This document shows positions 8,422 through 15,399 of a stretch of 21,562 nucleotides of DNA, in pieces. The stretch is from Bacteroidales bacterium (GTDB lineage: Bacteria; Bacteroidota; Bacteroidia; Bacteroidales; P3), in contig JAITVC010000215.1 of NCBI GenBank assembly GCA_031286005.1, positions 1-21,562 of the forward strand. Direction: 5' to 3'. Within the stretch, counting starts at the first letter, position 1; every line of letters begins with the position of its first letter. Made by a program: the position numbers and the translations under genes. The notes beneath the pieces are model-generated. The model was not told where the DNA came from. It worked only from the letters and a program-made list of their open reading frames with translations, and did not search any database.

Positions 8422-9258
8422 ATGGATTTGATGGATGATATAATTGTTCGGGCTTTGCGCGAAGATATTGGCGATGGCGATCACACGTCATTGGCCTGTA
8501 TTCCGGAAACGGCGCAAGGCTCAGCCATTCTACGGGTAAAAGAAGCCGGCATTTTGGCCGGTGTGGATGTGGCCAAACGGGTGTTTTCTCATGTGGATGC
8601 CGATTTGGAATTTATGCCAAAGATGCAGGATGGAATGCCGATAAAGCCCGGCGATGTGGTGTTTGAGGTTAAAGGCTCATCACGTTCGATATTGAAAGGC
8701 GAGCGTTTGGCGCTCAATTTCATGCAGCGCATGAGCGGCATAGCCACGCACACCCGACGGATTGCCGACTTGTTGAGTGGCACAAAAACCAAACTGTTAG
8801 ATACCCGAAAAACCACCCCAAACTTCCGATTAATCGAAAAGATGGCCGTGAAAATCGGTGGCGGCGAAAACCATCGGTTTGGCCTCTACGATATGATGAT
8901 GATTAAAGATAATCATATTGATTTTGCAGGTGGAATCCCGCAAGCGATTGATGCGGCGCACGATTACTTGCAAAACACCGGAAAGACATTGGCGATAGAA
9001 ATCGAAGTTAGGAACTTTGATGAGTTGTCGCAAGCATTGGAAAAGGGCGGATTTCAAAGAATCATGCTCGACAATTTCTCGCCGTCGGATTTGAAAAAGG
9101 CGATAGACCGGATTGCCGGACGCTACGAAACCGAAGCCTCCGGAGGCATCACCGAACAAACCATTCGCCAATTCGCCGAAACCGGTGTAGATTACATTTC
9201 GGTGGGAGCGCTAACGCATCAAATTCGGAGTTTGGATTTGAGTTTGGTGGCGGTGTAA
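8422..9258 (+). CDS. nadC: Nicotinate-nucleotide pyrophosphorylase (quinolinate phosphoribosyltransferase)
   Basis: The 278-residue cytoplasmic enzyme converts quinolinate and PRPP to nicotinate mononucleotide in de novo NAD synthesis. Visible family motifs are REDIGDGDHTS near the N-terminus, KGERLALNFMQRMSGIAT, LDTRKTTPNFRLIEKMAV, GGGENHRFGLYDMMMIKDNH, IEIEVRN, MLDN and the C-terminal EASGGIT/ISVGALTH. Length is normal. The ATG at 8422 follows the upstream stop by two bases. A second ATG at 8431 is a possible alternative. nadA and nadB are not in the window. Confidence 0.96.
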   Translation: MDLMDDIIVRALREDIGDGDHTSLACIPETAQGSAILRVKEAGILAGVDVAKRVFSHVDADLEFMPKMQDGMPIKPGDVVFEVKGSSRSILKGERLALNFMQRMSGIATHTRRIADLLSGTKTKLLDTRKTTPNFRLIEKMAVKIGGGENHRFGLYDMMMIKDNHIDFAGGIPQAIDAAHDYLQNTGKTLAIEIEVRNFDELSQALEKGGFQRIMLDNFSPSDLKKAIDRIAGRYETEASGGITEQTIRQFAETGVDYISVGALTHQIRSLDLSLVAV

Positions 9259-9356
9259 GTGGTCTGAAAACTGACTTCGTTCTAAAAGACGTGCGCCAGC
9301 AAATAGATGAGGCTTATTGCTAATTAATAACGATTCGCTATTTCAGATTTTTTTTG

Positions 9357-9364
9357 TACCTTTG
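9357..9364 (+). promoter_or_regulatory. -7 promoter box for the aminotransferase gene
   Basis: TACCTTTG matches TAnnTTTG and ends 21 bases before the ATG at 9386. A longer reading frame from an ATG at 9317 runs through this box and is therefore unlikely to be the translated start. The rest of the 9259-9385 gap shows no other feature. Confidence 0.7.
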
Positions 9365-9385
9365 CAAATTAAAAAAAACAAGAAC

Positions 9386-10519
9386 ATGAATCCAATTCAA
9401 ATGGTTGACCTGAAAAGTCAATACCAACATATCAAAACAGAAGTAGACAAAGGCATTCAAGAGGTTATTGACTCTTGCGCTTTCATCAATGGCCCTGCGG
9501 TAAAACGCTTTCAAGACAATTTAGAAAAGTATCTGGGCGTGAAACATGTGATTCCTTGCGCTAATGGTACAGATGCTTTGCAAGTGTCGATGATGGCGTT
9601 GGGATTGAGACCCGGCGATGAAGTGATTACGGCGAGTTTTACCTTCGTGGCCACAGCAGAAGTTATCGCACTTTTAGGATTAACCCCTGTTTTGGTGGAT
9701 GTAGATCCGGACACTTTCAACATTGACCTCGGTGCTCTCGAAAAAGCCATCACGCCGAAAACTAAAGCCATTGTGCCCGTGCATTTGTTCGGACAGTCTG
9801 CCGATATGGAAGCCATCATGAATTTGGCCAAGAAGCATAATTTGTTTGTGATTGAAGATGCCTGTCAGGCCATTGGCGCAGATTATATCTATTCCGACGG
9901 CCGCCAGCAGAAAGTTGGAACTATCGGACATGTGGGTTGCACCTCGTTTTTCCCCTCTAAAAATCTTGGTTGTTATGGCGATGGTGGCGCTATTTTTACC
10001 AACGATGATGCGCTGGCCGACAAACTGCGAGTGGTGGTTAATCATGGTATGAAAGTGCGGTATTATCACGATGAAATCGGTGTTAATTCCCGTTTAGACA
10101 GCATTCAAGCCGTTATTCTGGATGCCAAACTCAAACAATTGGATACGTATAATGCCAATCGTGCCAAAGCCGCAGCCTTTTATTCATCGGTATTTGAGAA
10201 GTGCTCCAAATTCACTGTTCCCACGTTGGCAACCTATTCATCACATGTTTTTCATCAATATACGCTGCAATTACACGAAAGCATCAATCGCGACGAACTC
10301 ATTAAGCACCTTGCCGGTAAAGGTATTCCTGCGATGATTTATTATCCTGTTCCGCTTCACCAACAAAAAGCCTATCAAGACCCACGCTACAAAGACGGCG
10401 ATTTTCCCATCTCTGAAAAATTAGCCCAAACCGTGATGAGTTTACCCATGCACTCGGAATTAGATGGCGAGCAGTTGGAATACATCACAGCTGTGGTGCT
10501 TGAAAAAGTTAGTTCATAA
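9386..10519 (+). CDS. DegT/DnrJ/EryC1/StrS family PLP-dependent sugar aminotransferase
   Basis: The 377-residue fold-type I aminotransferase installs an amino group on a keto-sugar nucleotide. It has the family start IQMVDLKSQYQHIK, CANGTDALQ, the Asp that holds the pyridine nitrogen in VIEDACQA (Asp158), the Schiff-base Lys192 in FFPSKNLGCYGDGG and the C-terminal IYYPVPLHQQ. The closest functional guess is a WbpE/WlbC-like enzyme acting on a 3-keto-uronate sugar, but related enzymes act on other substrates and no companion dehydrogenase or acetyltransferase is nearby. The last codons and the stop overlap the first unit of a 9-bp repeat (10512 onward). Confidence 0.92.
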   Translation: MNPIQMVDLKSQYQHIKTEVDKGIQEVIDSCAFINGPAVKRFQDNLEKYLGVKHVIPCANGTDALQVSMMALGLRPGDEVITASFTFVATAEVIALLGLTPVLVDVDPDTFNIDLGALEKAITPKTKAIVPVHLFGQSADMEAIMNLAKKHNLFVIEDACQAIGADYIYSDGRQQKVGTIGHVGCTSFFPSKNLGCYGDGGAIFTNDDALADKLRVVVNHGMKVRYYHDEIGVNSRLDSIQAVILDAKLKQLDTYNANRAKAAAFYSSVFEKCSKFTVPTLATYSSHVFHQYTLQLHESINRDELIKHLAGKGIPAMIYYPVPLHQQKAYQDPRYKDGDFPISEKLAQTVMSLPMHSELDGEQLEYITAVVLEKVSS

Positions 10520-10624
10520 AGTTTGTAAAGTTCATAAGGTTTATAAAGTGGCTGCGCCAAATAGCAAAGAAAAACTAATGATAGAAACTGCGATAACTTT
10601 ACAAACTTTAAAAATCTTATAAAC
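10512..10624. repeat. 9-bp-unit inverted repeat between the aminotransferase and the tRNA
   Basis: Four direct 9-bp units (GTTCATAAA, GTTTGTAAA, GTTCATAAG, GTTTATAAA; 10512-10547) are followed about 47 bases later by three inverted units (10595-10624, the reverse complement reading GTTTATAAG, ATTTTTAAA, GTTTGTAAA). The first unit contains the TAA stop of the aminotransferase gene. The same family recurs upstream of galE at 15336-15399. The transcript could fold into a long A/U hairpin. Confidence 0.75.
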
Positions 10625-10630
10625 TGTTTT

Positions 10631-10702
10631 GGCCTTGTAGTTCAATGGATAGAACGAAAGTTTCCTAAACTTTAAATTCGGGTTCGATTCCCGGCGAGGC
10701 TA
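10631..10702 (+). tRNA. tRNA-Arg (anticodon CCU)
   Basis: A complete cloverleaf is visible. The acceptor GGCCTTG pairs with CGAGGCT through G-T and T-G wobbles. D stem GTTC/GAAC, anticodon stem AAAGT/ACTTT with loop TTCCTAA giving anticodon CCT, and T arm TCGGG-TTCGATT-CCCGG. The discriminator base is A and CCA is not encoded. It reads AGG codons. The gene starts six bases after the 9-bp inverted repeat and ends three bases before the stop of the convergent minus-strand gene, and no terminator is seen. Confidence 0.95.
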
Positions 10703-10705
10703 CTC

Positions 10706-11353
10706 TCAAAAACTTGATGCATGTCTCAACCGTTCCAAAACATCAGTCTCTTTCGCCAATTCTAATTTCTTTAGCCGGAGAGACGATTTGAGTTGGTTGA
10801 TTTGCATGGTGGCATTCGGAGTGTAAGTCTCTAAGCGTTGTAAATCGTTTTGCAATTTGTTAACTTCTTTATCCAATTCGGATACTTTCTGATTTTGGTC
10901 GGCAATAAACAATTGATTGGAAACATCTACACACTCATATTCTATACGCGAGAATGTTTTCTTTATCTTGTCAAGTACGGCAACATCCTTAATAGCTGCC
11001 ACATACTTCTTGGTTTTAGTATTAAATGCAGAAAACAGCAAGGTACTTTTCTCGCTGCCAAAATCCTCTGTCCAAAATACAATATTGGTATTGGCCAATA
11101 TTGTCGAATCTAAGTCTTTTCCATTAAACAGACAATAGTCGCCATTGAAAGACATCGTTGGTTTTATCCCTTGTTTAGCAAGAACAATATGTGCTGCCTG
11201 TTTTACAACAGAAGACGAATATCGATACAGATACGCCTCGCAAGGCACTGTTTTGGACTCCACGAATTTTTCGGTTTCAAAATATTGCCCAAAGGCCGTA
11301 TTGAAACAAAATACGAGAACACAAGATAATATGTATGTAAAATATTTGATAAT
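10706..11353 (-). CDS. Secreted coiled-coil protein of unknown function, probable non-ATG start
   Basis: The first conventional start in this frame is a GTG at 11263, which gives 185 residues. The frame stays open upstream and encodes a good signal peptide, NKNCIIKYFTYILSCVLVF then CFNTAFG before QYFETEKF, with likely cleavage after AFG. No ATG, GTG or TTG exists in frame upstream of it. The best candidates are ATT at 11353-11351 or ATC just after it, which would give MIKYFTYILS or MKYFTYILS and about 215 residues. The mature part is a mixed domain (about 35-130) followed by a C-terminal coiled coil (KVSELDKEVNKLQNDLQRLE). It follows the NtrC-like gene by about 11 bases, so the two are probably an operon. 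I do not recognise the family. Confidence 0.65.
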   Translation of the reverse strand: MIKYFTYILSCVLVFCFNTAFGQYFETEKFVESKTVPCEAYLYRYSSSVVKQAAHIVLAKQGIKPTMSFNGDYCLFNGKDLDSTILANTNIVFWTEDFGSEKSTLLFSAFNTKTKKYVAAIKDVAVLDKIKKTFSRIEYECVDVSNQLFIADQNQKVSELDKEVNKLQNDLQRLETYTPNATMQINQLKSSLRLKKLELAKETDVLERLRHASSF

Positions 11354-11364
11354 ACAGTTCTTAT

Positions 11365-12522
11365 TTACAATCCAACATAGCGTTTCACATCCTCATCCGA
11401 AATCGTCTTTTCGCAGAAAATCACCAATCGTTCAACAACGTTTCGCAATTCGCGGATATTTCCCGTCCAAGTGCGCTTTGAAAGCTCTTGAAGGGCTTTT
11501 TCGGTAATGGTTAATTCGGGCTTTCCTTGACTTTTACAAATTTCGTGAATAAAATGATTAATTAATTCAGGTAAATCACTTATACGTTGATTTAGGTTAG
11601 GAAGTTTCAAAATAATGACAGAAATTCGATGAAAAAGATCTTCACGGAAGTTTCCTTTGGCAATTTCTGATAATAAATCCTTGTTTGTCGCTGCAATAAC
11701 TCTTACATTTACAGAAATATCTTTTTCTCCGCCAAGGCGATTAATTTTATTTTCTTGAAGTGCCCTCAAAACTTTGGCTTGGGCCGAAAGACTCATATCG
11801 CCAATTTCATCCAAAAACAAAGTTCCGCCATCGGCTTGCTCGAAATAACCTCTACGTTGTTTAATAGCCGAAGTGAACGAGCCTTTTTCATGGCCAAACA
11901 ATTCGCTTTCGATGAGTTCGGATGGAATTGCGGCGCAATTTACTTCAATAAGCGATTGATTGGCACGCAAACTGTGATTGTGAATCCGTCGGGCCAAAAG
12001 CTCTTTTCCGGTGCCGTTGTCGCCGCAAATCAGCACACGTGCATCGGTTGCCGCCACCTTATCGGCCATATCCAAAATGGCTTGCATTTCGGGACTACTA
12101 CCTATAATTTCGTCGGTTTTTTGAATTTTAGTCTTCAAAACCTTAGTTTCAGCCACCAACGATTTTTTCTCCAAAGCATTGCGAACACAAACCAAAAGGC
12201 GATTCAAATCTAATGGCTTTTCGATAAAATCATAAGCCCCTTTTTTCAATGCTTCCACCGCAGTATCAATCGTTCCGTGCCCGGAAATCATGATAATCGG
12301 TGCATCGGTCAAGAGTTTGGCATGGTCTAAAAATTCCAAGCCATCCATTTTCGGCATTTTAATATCGCAGAAAATTACATCAAAACGGCCATTTTTCAAT
12401 AGTTCAAGTGCTTTTACAGCGTGTTCGGCTTCCTCTACGGCATAATTTTCGTATTCCAAAATATCGCGAAGACTCGTTCGGATAGCACGTTCATCATCTA
12501 TGATAAGGATTTGCGATGGCAT
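11365..12522 (-). CDS. NtrC-family sigma-54 response regulator lacking the C-terminal DNA-binding domain
   Basis: The protein has 385 residues from the ATG at 12522; a TTG seven codons earlier is less likely. The receiver domain (about 4-115) has Asp9/Asp10, phospho-acceptor Asp53, Ser80 and Lys102. The AAA+ domain (about 138-360) has Walker A GDNGTGKE (167-174), Walker B GTLFLDEIGD (about 233-242) and arginine finger FREDLFHRIS. The sigma-54 contact loop, usually GAFTGA, reads GSFTSA (214-219). The chain ends 25 residues after GNIRELRNVVERLV. The Fis-type helix-turn-helix found in NtrC, ZraR or AtoC is missing, and no reading frame for it follows. It may act from solution, as reported for FlgR and Chlamydia CtcC. 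No histidine kinase is adjacent. Confidence 0.9.
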   Translation of the reverse strand: MPSQILIIDDERAIRTSLRDILEYENYAVEEAEHAVKALELLKNGRFDVIFCDIKMPKMDGLEFLDHAKLLTDAPIIMISGHGTIDTAVEALKKGAYDFIEKPLDLNRLLVCVRNALEKKSLVAETKVLKTKIQKTDEIIGSSPEMQAILDMADKVAATDARVLICGDNGTGKELLARRIHNHSLRANQSLIEVNCAAIPSELIESELFGHEKGSFTSAIKQRRGYFEQADGGTLFLDEIGDMSLSAQAKVLRALQENKINRLGGEKDISVNVRVIAATNKDLLSEIAKGNFREDLFHRISVIILKLPNLNQRISDLPELINHFIHEICKSQGKPELTITEKALQELSKRTWTGNIRELRNVVERLVIFCEKTISDEDVKRYVGL

Positions 12523-12551
12523 AAAATCAATATTGTTAATCAAAAAACTTA

Positions 12552-12597
12552 CAAAGATACGAAAAATTTATGAAATCATTATTTTTTCGTATCTTTG
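12552..12597. promoter_or_regulatory. Divergent promoter pair in a 15-bp inverted repeat
   Basis: A minus-strand TATCTTTG box (12559-12552) serves the NtrC-like gene and a plus-strand TATCTTTG box (12590-12597) serves nspC. Both boxes and their flanks form a perfect inverted repeat, CAAAGATACGAAAAA (12552-12566) against TTTTTCGTATCTTTG (12583-12597), with 16 A/T-rich bases between. The plus box is 17 bases from the nspC ATG, and the minus box is 29 bases from the ATG at 12522. Confidence 0.75.
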
Positions 12598-12614
12598 CAT
12601 AACAATTTTTGAAC

Positions 12615-13772
12615 ATGATGAACTACACTCAAATCCCCAGCCCTTGCTACGTTCTTGACGAGGCGCTCCTAAAAAAGAATCTACACATAATTGATGATGT
12701 TAGAAAACGTGCGAACGTTGAAATCATTTTAGCGTTTAAAGGTTTTGCTATGTGGAGCGCATTTCCGATTCTAAATCAATTCGGATTTCGGCGTGCAACA
12801 GCAAGTTCGTTGGCTGAAGCACGCTTGGCGGTAGAAGAAATGGGCGATTTTGCGCATACCTATTCGCCTATTTATACAGATAATGATATTGACGAAATTG
12901 CGGCATTAAGTTCACATCTAACCTTTAATTCGCTATCGCAACTCGAGCGATTCTCGGCACGTGCAAAAGCGGCAAATAAAGCGATTTCGTTGGGCTTACG
13001 GGTAAATCCCGAATTTTCGGAAGTGGAAATAGATTTATATAACCCTTGTGCAAAAGGCTCGCGTTTAGGCATTACATCGGACCAACTCCAAATGCTGCCC
13101 GACGGTGTAGACGGCTTGCATTTTCACGCTCTTTGTGAATCTGATTCGCACGATTTGAAAAAAGTTTTGGATAACTTTGAGCAACGTTTCGGACATTTTT
13201 TGCCGAAATTAAAATGGCTGAATATGGGCGGAGGCCATCTGATGACACGGAAAGGCTATGATGTTGAATTTTTAATTGAACTTCTAAAAAACTTTAAAAA
13301 CAAATATCCCAATCTAAAACTAATCTTAGAACCCGGCTCCGCTTTCGCTTGGGAAACGGGTGTTTTAGTAAGCACCGTAGAAGATATTGTCGAAAATTAC
13401 GGACAGAAAACCGCAATTTTAGACGTATCGTTTACCGCACACATGCCCGACTGTTTGGAAATGCCGTACAAGCCGAAAATTTTATCCGCACTCCCCGACA
13501 ACACTCGGTCATTGAGCGGAGTCGAAATGCCTACGTATCGAATTGGCGGAAATTCATGTTTGGCAGGCGATTTTATGGGCGATTGGTCGTTTGAAAAGCC
13601 GTTGCAAGTTGGCGATAAAATCGTGTTCAACGACATGATTCATTACACAATGGTCAAAACAACGATGTTCAATGGCGTGAAACACCCATCAATCGGCATT
13701 TGGCGAGAACAAACAGGATTTGAATTAGTGCGTGAATTTTCTTACGAGGATTATCGTAGCCGTTTGTCTTAA
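12615..13772 (+). CDS. nspC: Carboxynorspermidine/carboxyspermidine decarboxylase
   Basis: The 385-residue PLP enzyme of the alanine-racemase-fold decarboxylase group makes norspermidine or spermidine from the carboxy form in the alternative polyamine pathway. Landmarks are PSPCYVLDE at the N-terminus, the PLP lysine in LAFKGFA (Lys42), LGLRVNPE, NMGGGH, ILEPGSAF, and the C-terminal RIGGNSCLAGDFMGDWSF with the catalytic-type Cys. A TTG start at 12609 is possible, but the ATG at 12615 is preferred. The partner carboxynorspermidine synthase is not in the window. A segment around residues 298-304 (TRSLSGVEM region) is encoded by a copy of a repeat also found at 15633-15683. The stop overlaps the stop of the convergent gene. 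Confidence 0.95.
   Translation: MMNYTQIPSPCYVLDEALLKKNLHIIDDVRKRANVEIILAFKGFAMWSAFPILNQFGFRRATASSLAEARLAVEEMGDFAHTYSPIYTDNDIDEIAALSSHLTFNSLSQLERFSARAKAANKAISLGLRVNPEFSEVEIDLYNPCAKGSRLGITSDQLQMLPDGVDGLHFHALCESDSHDLKKVLDNFEQRFGHFLPKLKWLNMGGGHLMTRKGYDVEFLIELLKNFKNKYPNLKLILEPGSAFAWETGVLVSTVEDIVENYGQKTAILDVSFTAHMPDCLEMPYKPKILSALPDNTRSLSGVEMPTYRIGGNSCLAGDFMGDWSFEKPLQVGDKIVFNDMIHYTMVKTTMFNGVKHPSIGIWREQTGFELVREFSYEDYRSRLS
13507..13526 (+). repeat. Half of a palindromic repeat inside nspC
   Basis: GGTC-NN-TGAGCGGAGTCGAA here matches 15662-15681 in 18 of 20 positions; the two differences are adjacent (AT versus GC). At 15662 the sequence is the right arm of an 18-bp perfect inverted repeat, and here only one arm is present. 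It is read in frame within nspC, just before the conserved YRIGGNSC block. Confidence 0.65.
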
Positions 13773-14272
13773 AGCCTGTTTTGACGTTCTTCCTGTTGGC
13801 GTTGATAGACTAATTTCGTCTTATAGTCTAAAAAGTCAAACTCGAAATCCGCAAACTTTTCAAGTGTTTTGGGCTTAACCTCATGCAGAGCAAACACATG
13901 TTCCTGCAAACTAAATTTGTTGCATAGTTTATCTTGCAACACCACAAAATGCGAGTCGTTAAGCCCGCCTTCAAGTTCCGCCAGAAACCAAAAATCTATA
14001 TCGGGATAATTTTTAAACAAGGTATTTTCACCCTTATTGCCAATCAAATAACACGTGCAATGGTCTGCCTCAGACGTATAGATATAACTCGGATAAGATA
14101 CCCGTTTTTTAGTGGCATAACTATCGAAATCAATCGTGTTTTCCAATTTTATATCCAAGAATTGGTTGAGATAAAACGCCATATTATAAATGCGCGAATA
14201 CCGGCTTTCAATGCCGAAAAAAGCGACATTGTTCAACGTTGTTTCGATATAGCCAAGATTGGTTTTCGACAT
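13769..14272 (-). CDS. Small Bacteroidetes protein downstream of galE, possibly IPExxxVDY-like
   Basis: The 167-residue cytoplasmic protein has no signal peptide or membrane segment. It starts seven bases after the galE stop on the same strand, so it is probably co-transcribed with galE. The pattern of a short alpha/beta N-terminus (FFGIESRYSRIYNMAFYLNQFL), a strand CTCYLIGNKGENTL and then FKNYPDIDFWFLAEL resembles the small IPExxxVDY family known from Bacteroidetes, but the naming motif is not matched exactly, so the assignment is tentative. Function is unknown. It ends with a basic helix (RQQEERQNRL). Its TAA (13771-13769) shares bases with the nspC TAA. Confidence 0.75.
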   Translation of the reverse strand: MSKTNLGYIETTLNNVAFFGIESRYSRIYNMAFYLNQFLDIKLENTIDFDSYATKKRVSYPSYIYTSEADHCTCYLIGNKGENTLFKNYPDIDFWFLAELEGGLNDSHFVVLQDKLCNKFSLQEHVFALHEVKPKTLEKFADFEFDFLDYKTKLVYQRQQEERQNRL

Positions 14273-14279
14273 GACCCAA

Positions 14280-15302
14280 TTAAGCGATATGACTCAGTTT
14301 TTTCTGCCAATTCCATGCACTCAACGTCATCTCATCCAACGATTTTTCGGCTTTCCAACCCAATTCTTCGTTTGCAAACTTCGGATCAGCCCAAATCTGT
14401 TCAATATCTCCCGCCCGACGACTAACAATTTGATAATTCAATTTCCGTCCCGATGTTTTTTCAAAACTTTTAATCACCTCCAACACGCTGAAACCGTTAC
14501 CTGTTCCAAGATTGAAAAACTCCATCGACTTTTTCTGTTTGCCGTTTAACAGGCGATTGAGTGCAACAACATGCGCTTTGGCCAAATCCACAACATGGAT
14601 ATAATCACGAATACACGTGCCATCGGGCGTATTATAATCGTTTCCAAACACCGATAATTTCTCGCGGATTCCCGCTGCGGTTTGTGTGATGAATGGCATT
14701 AAATTATTCGGCACACCAATCGGAAGTTCGCCAATCATCGCCGTTTCGTGAGCGCCAATCGGATTGAAATAACGTAGAGCAATCACGTTGATGGGCATGG
14801 CTTTCGTTGTATCCGATAAGATTTCTTCGGCAACCTGTTTGGTGTTTCCGTAAGGCGATTCGGCCGGTTGCAAAGGGCATTGCTCGTTTACAGGCAACGT
14901 TTTCGGCTGTCCGTAGACCGTGCACGACGATGAAAATACAATCGGTTTGATGTTGTGCATCGCCATATTTTCCAGCACATTCATCAGCGAACATAAATTA
15001 TTTTTGTAATAAAACAACGGCTTATCAACCGATTCCCCAACCGCCTTACTCGCTGCAAAATGAATCACCGCTGCAATATCCGAGTGTTTGGCAAACAGTT
15101 TTTTGCAAGCCTCTTCATTCGCCAAATCAACCAATTCAAACAGTGGTTTCTTCTTCGTGATGGCTGCAATTTGCTCAATCACATTTTCATTTGAATTAGA
15201 TAAATCATCCACAATAACAACCTCAAATCCGTTGTTTTGAAGTTCAACCACGGTGTGGCTACCGATAAATCCGGCGCCGCCGGTAACGAGAATTTTTGAC
15301 AT
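14280..15302 (-). CDS. galE: UDP-glucose 4-epimerase
   Basis: The 340-residue extended short-chain dehydrogenase/reductase interconverts UDP-glucose and UDP-galactose. It has the NAD-binding TGGAGFIGSH (7-16), VDDLSNS, HFAASKAVGES, the catalytic Ser near 125 (FSSSCTVYG), Tyr151 and Lys155 in SPYGNTK, the RYFNPIGAH substrate segment and GTCIRDYIHVVDLA. Length is typical. The ATG at 15302 lies 18 bases after a -7 box. The 5' side is bounded by the 9-bp-unit inverted repeat and a long repeat array. The product feeds galactose into surface glycans. Confidence 0.96.
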   Translation of the reverse strand: MSKILVTGGAGFIGSHTVVELQNNGFEVVIVDDLSNSNENVIEQIAAITKKKPLFELVDLANEEACKKLFAKHSDIAAVIHFAASKAVGESVDKPLFYYKNNLCSLMNVLENMAMHNIKPIVFSSSCTVYGQPKTLPVNEQCPLQPAESPYGNTKQVAEEILSDTTKAMPINVIALRYFNPIGAHETAMIGELPIGVPNNLMPFITQTAAGIREKLSVFGNDYNTPDGTCIRDYIHVVDLAKAHVVALNRLLNGKQKKSMEFFNLGTGNGFSVLEVIKSFEKTSGRKLNYQIVSRRAGDIEQIWADPKFANEELGWKAEKSLDEMTLSAWNWQKKLSHIA

Positions 15303-15320
15303 GGTATTTTATATTTTGTG

Positions 15321-15328
15321 CAAAGATA
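15321..15328 (-). promoter_or_regulatory. -7 promoter box for galE
   Basis: TATCTTTG on the minus strand, 18 bases before the galE ATG. The region where a -33 element should lie falls inside the left arm of the 9-bp-unit inverted repeat (15336-15354). Confidence 0.75.
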
Positions 15329-15335
15329 CAAAAAA

Positions 15336-15399
15336 GTTTATAAAGTTCATAAAGTTATTGTAGTGTAGTTTCTTTATGAACTTTACAAACCTTATAAAC
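15336..15399. repeat. 9-bp-unit inverted repeat upstream of galE
   Basis: The left arm (15336-15354, GTTTATAAA GTTCATAAA G) and the right arm (15372-15390) pair in 18 of 19 positions around a 17-base loop, and the right arm continues with CTTATAAAC to 15399. It is the same element family as 10512-10624. It abuts the galE promoter on one side and the 21-bp array on the other. Confidence 0.75.

Noticed and set aside
9317..9385. Longer aminotransferase from 9317
   Set aside because: The additional 23 codons run through the TACCTTTG promoter box, and the family start (IQMVDLKSQY) is right after the ATG at 9386.
10631..10702. tRNA as an integration site of a mobile element
   Set aside because: No integrase, no second copy of the tRNA 3' end and no change in gene character on either side are visible.
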